Part shown: positions 6,813-10,226 of the stretch, piece after piece | Layout of the letters: every line of letters starts with the position of its first letter | How positions within the stretch are numbered: position 1 is the first letter of the stretch | Source: Hymenopellis radicata | Lineage: Eukaryota; Basidiomycota; Agaricomycetes; Agaricales; Physalacriaceae | Reading direction: 5' to 3' | DNA length: 10,226 bases | Assembly (NCBI GenBank): GCA_015501595.1 | Contig: JADNRX010001387.1 | Coordinates: 1 to 10,226, forward strand | Notes under the pieces: generated by a model | Told to the model about the DNA's origin: nothing | Databases searched by the model: none | Seen by the model: only the letters and a program-made list of their open reading frames with translations | Made by a program: the position numbers and the translations under genes

Positions 6813-8002
6813 ATGTCCACCGACAAAGCTGCTCGTCGCGCCAAATTCGAGGGCGCCTGGCTCGTCATCAAGAAGGAGCTCCTCGACCACTTCAATGGCG
6901 AGGGCATGCCCAAGGACGCTGCAGAGTGGTACGAAAGGGTACGCTCCCGATGAGATCGCATTCTCCGCTCTTTTTCTCATACATTTCGCAGAATCTCGAG
7001 TACAACGTTCCCGGTGGCAAGCTGAACCGCGGCATGTCTGTCGTCGACACCGTAGAAATCCTAAAGGGACGTACGTTGAACGACGATGAGTACCTGAAGG
7101 CTGCCGTCCTTGGCTGGGGTGTCGAGCTCCTCCAGGCATTTTTCCTGGTGTCGGACGACATGATGGACAGCTCTATCACGCGCAGAGGCCAGCCCTGCTG
7201 GTATCGCGTCCCTCGCGTCGGATCCATTGCCATCAACGACGCGTTCATGCTTGAGGCAGCCATCTACTATCTCCTCAAGAAACATTTCCGCTCCGAGTCC
7301 TACTATGTTGACATTCTCGAGCTCTTCCTCGAGACCTCATACCAGACGGAGATGGGCCAGCTGATTGACTTGATCACTGCACCCGAAGATGAAGTCGATC
7401 TGAGCAAGTTCTCGCTGAAAAAGTACGCGCTATGATACCCTTGTGTCTCATCCCATGTCTAACATGATATTTAAAGGCACAGTCTTATTGTCATCTATAA
7501 AACTGCATTCTACTCTTTCTACCTCCCCGTTGCGCTTGCTCTGTACATGTGCCACGTCCCCACCGAATACACCCTTCCTTCCTCCCCAACCCCCATACGA
7601 CCATACGACCTTGCTAAATCCATCCTCATCCCCCTTGGCGAATACTTCCAGGTCCAGGATGACTTCCTCGACTTCTCGGGCACTCCCGAGCAAATCGGCA
7701 AGATCGGTACTGACATCCTCGACAACAAGTGCTCGTGGTGCATCAACACCGCGCTCTCGTTGGCGACCCCAGAGCAGCGCAAGCTACTCGATGACAACTA
7801 TGGACGAAAGGACAAGGAGTGCGAGGCCAAGGTCAAGGCCTTGTTCGAGGAGCTGAAGCTTCGCGAGATCTATGCCGCTTACGAGCAGAAGGTGTATGGA
7901 GAGTTGAATGGCATGATTGCTACCATCCCGGAGGGCGAGGGAAATTTGAAGAGGGAAGTCTTCACGAGCTTCCTCGGCAAGATTTACCAAAGGCAAAAGT
8001 AG
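6813..8002 (+). CDS. ERG20: farnesyl diphosphate synthase
   Basis: Cytosolic type-I trans-prenyltransferase that condenses dimethylallyl then geranyl diphosphate with isopentenyl diphosphate to give farnesyl diphosphate, precursor of ergosterol, ubiquinone side chains, dolichol and prenylated proteins. Exons 6813-6938, 6992-7422 and 7477-8002 give 360 aa, close to the roughly 350 of fungal enzymes. The first Asp-rich motif is DDMMD (97-101) with Phe-Phe at 92-93, the chain-length determinant of farnesyl synthases, followed by RRGQPCW. The second is DDFLD (247-251) in [18 protein letters not shown] (50-56), YKTAFY (193-198), GTD...NKCSW and the basic C-terminal KIYQRQK are also present. Introns are 53 nt (GTACGC...TCGCAG) and 54 nt (GTACGC...TAAAG, branch CTAAC). 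The gene is intact, unlike both intron-rich minus-strand genes. It converges with VPS52. Very secure. Confidence 0.97.
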
Positions 8003-8060
8003 AATGTATAGTGTATTGCACCCATAAAGTATACCAATGTAAGGAAAGATTTAGATAATA
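8003..8060. terminator. shared 3' region of two convergent genes
   Basis: Only 58 nt separate the stop codons of ERG20 (plus) and VPS52 (minus). A CATAAA at 8023-8028 could be a weak polyadenylation signal for ERG20. Both 3' UTRs must almost certainly overlap the opposite gene. Confidence 0.4.
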
Positions 8061-10226
8061 CTAGCGCCGCTGTTGGACAGACATTATCTTTCGGCGAGCC
8101 TCTTCCTCCAGATTAGACCAATAGGCAAGCTCTTGCTGTGATTTCGGGTGAGCTGCGAATTGATTACCCTTCTGCATAGAAAGTCAGGATGAGGATCAAC
8201 GAGAGAACCACGCTAGACGTACGCTAAGCCCCTGCAGAATGGACTCGTAAATCGATGATTGGGAAGTGGCTTTGGCGGTCGCATCGGATATCTGATTCGC
8301 ATAGCGTTTGTATCAGGTTAACGAGTTCTTGTCGTAGTCGAAGTAAACTAGCAGGTTACAACACTCAGCAGTTCGTTCGGGGCACGCAAGAAGCGGACTC
8401 ACTTTGAGAATATCATCGTCTCCTCGGCCTGCTGGGTCAAAGCCACAAAAGCATTGAACAGAATCACGAAATGTTGACAGACCTATGGTAGGTAAGCAAC
8501 GCAACGAGCCTCAAACAATTCAGTAAACGTACATGCAGCACCGTCGTCTCGGTAAGAGCAGCGGCGCGCGAAAAATATCCAGCATTCCCAGCAGCAAGTT
8601 TCTTGACCGACTCGATGTGGTCCGACATGGCTTTCTGAAACACAGGCCACAAATTAAGGCGCAGACCAAAAAATGAAGGTAACAGCAGCGGGGCATGACC
8701 GCGCCTCGATCTCGGATGCGACATCCTCAGTCAGACGTATCATGGTTAGAAGCGGCACCACGGGCGGTACAGGTTCCACGACTGAATTGACGAAGTTCTG
8801 AGAAACCCACTCAGTAAGCGAGAATGACGACGAAAAAACGTTGATCTACCTGGATGTACTGCAACACTGGGTCAAACACCTGCTTCCAAAGCGCATCAGT
8901 TGCTTGCTGCTCCTCCTTGGCCACTGCCAAGGCGGCGGATATCGAAGTCGGAAACGAAGATACTCGCGTTCCACCAAAGTCCGATCCCGAGACAGAGTTG
9001 CGCTCGGTGGGAGACATTATCGAAGTAGGAGAAAGAAGACCGCTGTCTGCATCACGAGACGGTACAGTTGTCTCTGGGGCAAAGAAGGTCTTCAGAAAGG
9101 TGTATTCTCCCGACGCGTTGTCCATGAACACGAGCAAGAGCGACCTAAAGATGGCTTCGATTGGTTCAATCTGTAAAATGTTCAATAACCGGGATTATAG
9201 ACTATGAAAGACAGACTTACATGAGACCTGTCGTCGGCCATGTACGCCAAAGTCACGGTAGGTCCTTCTATTCTAGAGTAGGCGAGTCTTTGAAGATCTA
9301 CTTCTGGGGGTGGAGGCTTGATAGAAGAACCTATAGGCTCAAACGTTTCCGTTGAACGAGTCTGTGAAATGACATTGTAACATGAACGAGTAATACGCGT
9401 ATATCAACGGACCTTGACCCATCCCAGACTACGCGCGTACCGCCGGAAGCCAGTTTCATAATACGTGCGGGCTGTGCCCACGTATGAACGCTGAATTTCA
9501 TGCGCGACATTTGGCGCTTGGCGTTGCAGAAACGTAATAGAGGGGACGGTATTTGAGGATGACCGACGTCTGTATGACAAGTATATTCGTTGTGACACTC
9601 TTGAGGATGGGGTTGAAGAGGGCGAGAAAGAAGAGTCGTATCTTGCCAGCAGCCTGCAAGGTGTCAGGTGCGACAGACAAAGAGCCAGCAAGTAACACGT
9701 ACCACTATCCGCAGACCTTCTGACACTTCACCAATATCCCTTGCTGCCTTGACCCGTGAGCGAGTCTTGCCCTTCACAAGCTTCCTCTCAAACTCCTCTA
9801 TGGTCTCTATCCACGGCTCTCCGACGCTGGAATCCAGTATGAGGCGGGCCATCGCGGGCGGGATGGCAATGTCCGATATAAGGCTAGACAGCGGTTTCTC
9901 GATTTTCTATGCTTGGGTTTAGCAGACAGCCAAAGCGAACGAGTAGACGGCGCACCCGCCGACTTTTGAGCCTGTTCTCAATGTCATTGCTCCTGCTCTG
10001 CAGCTCGGATATCTGACCAGAGACAGCAGACAAATCCGCTGGAATGTGGAGAGAAACGATTCCAGCGAGTCAAGCAGGTTCACGCTCGTCTATGCCTGCA
10101 GCTGAGTAAACGCAAGTCAAACACAGAACGACCGTTCCAACCTGTACTTGATCATGAAGTTCGATGAATTCCTTGGTACGGTTTGAGTCTTGTTGGCGCG
10201 TCAATGTACTGGTTGCCGCGATTAGA
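8061..10226 (-). CDS. VPS52: VPS52, GARP complex subunit (5' partial, four frame lesions)
   Basis: Subunit of the Golgi-associated retrograde protein tether (Vps51-54), which captures endosome-derived vesicles at the trans-Golgi network. The 5' end lies beyond 10226; roughly 100 residues are missing. Exons in order: 10226-10142, 10089-9956, 9906-9703, 9653-9413, 9361-9221, 9170-8850, 8797-8533, 8482-8403, 8347-8223, 8171-8061; introns 49-55 nt, all GT-AG. Recognition rests on an N-terminal coiled coil (ELHDQVQ, LDSLESFLSTFQ, ENRLKSRR), then GEPWIETIEEFERKL, KAARDI, GKIRLFF, LKYRPLY, RQAPNVAHEI, RSLLLVFMDNASGEYTFLKT, and the C-terminal LRLNLWPVFQKAM. A Ser/Thr-rich insert (about 45 residues) follows TFLKTFFAPE. 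Frame breaks lie near 10037-10042 (one base short), 9528-9540, 8668-8673 and 8300-8310 (each one base extra). No stop codons or broken splice sites occur otherwise, so the gene is probably functional with sequence errors. Confidence 0.88.

Noticed and set aside
6522..7139. Long minus-strand frame of 205 codons
   Set aside because: It overlaps exons 1-2 of farnesyl diphosphate synthase and its promoter; an antisense shadow of a strongly biased coding region.
5966..10226. Terpenoid biosynthetic gene cluster around farnesyl diphosphate synthase
   Set aside because: No terpene synthase, P450 or cluster regulator is present; neighbours are VPS52 and small unknown frames, and the enzyme has primary-metabolism features.
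1..10226. Mobile elements, CRISPR arrays, provirus or defence system
   Set aside because: No terminal repeats, target duplications, spaced repeats, transposase, reverse transcriptase or integrase motifs were seen on either strand.

Overview
The window looks like nuclear DNA from a mushroom-forming basidiomycete (Agaricomycetes-like). The evidence is a dense gene layout, genes broken by many very uniform short introns (29 of the 31 inferred introns are 48-55 nt, almost all GT...AG with CTNAY-type branch points), TATA boxes about 63 nt upstream of start codons, and eukaryotic protein families. There are no bacterial operons, CRISPR arrays, insertion sequences or rRNA/tRNA genes.

Layout, left to right. 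(1) 156-416, minus: a small hypothetical Ser-rich protein with a TATA box upstream. (2) 822-1430, minus: an intronless GNAT acetyltransferase resembling the acetyltransferase-like domain of O-GlcNAcase. (3) 1675-4289, minus: a 526-codon MFS hexose transporter reconstructed from 21 exons, including micro-exons of 3, 11, 9 and 10 nt and one GC-AG intron. Two single-base losses disturb its frame. (4) 4290-5965: transporter promoter with CreA/Mig1-like motifs, then about 1.3 kb with no gene I can support. (5) 5966-6262, plus: a possible 98-aa single-pass membrane protein. (6) 6263-6812: promoter region. (7) 6813-8002, plus: farnesyl diphosphate synthase, three exons, intact. (8) 8061-10226, minus: VPS52, a GARP tethering subunit, running off the right edge, with four apparent 1-base frame disturbances.

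The genes do not form an obvious pathway. Farnesyl diphosphate synthase (sterol/isoprenoid trunk), VPS52 (endosome-to-Golgi traffic), a sugar transporter and a GNAT enzyme are ordinary housekeeping neighbours. I see no terpene synthase or P450, so this is not a terpenoid cluster. Farnesyl diphosphate synthase and VPS52 converge tail to tail with only 58 nt between stop codons.

I do not see a new biological system. The points worth a second look are the micro-exons in the transporter, especially the 3-nt one, the GC-AG intron, and the repeated single-base frame disturbances, some in homopolymers, in the two intron-rich minus-strand genes. The intact splice sites and lack of stop codons around those lesions suggest sequence errors more than gene decay, but this window alone cannot decide.
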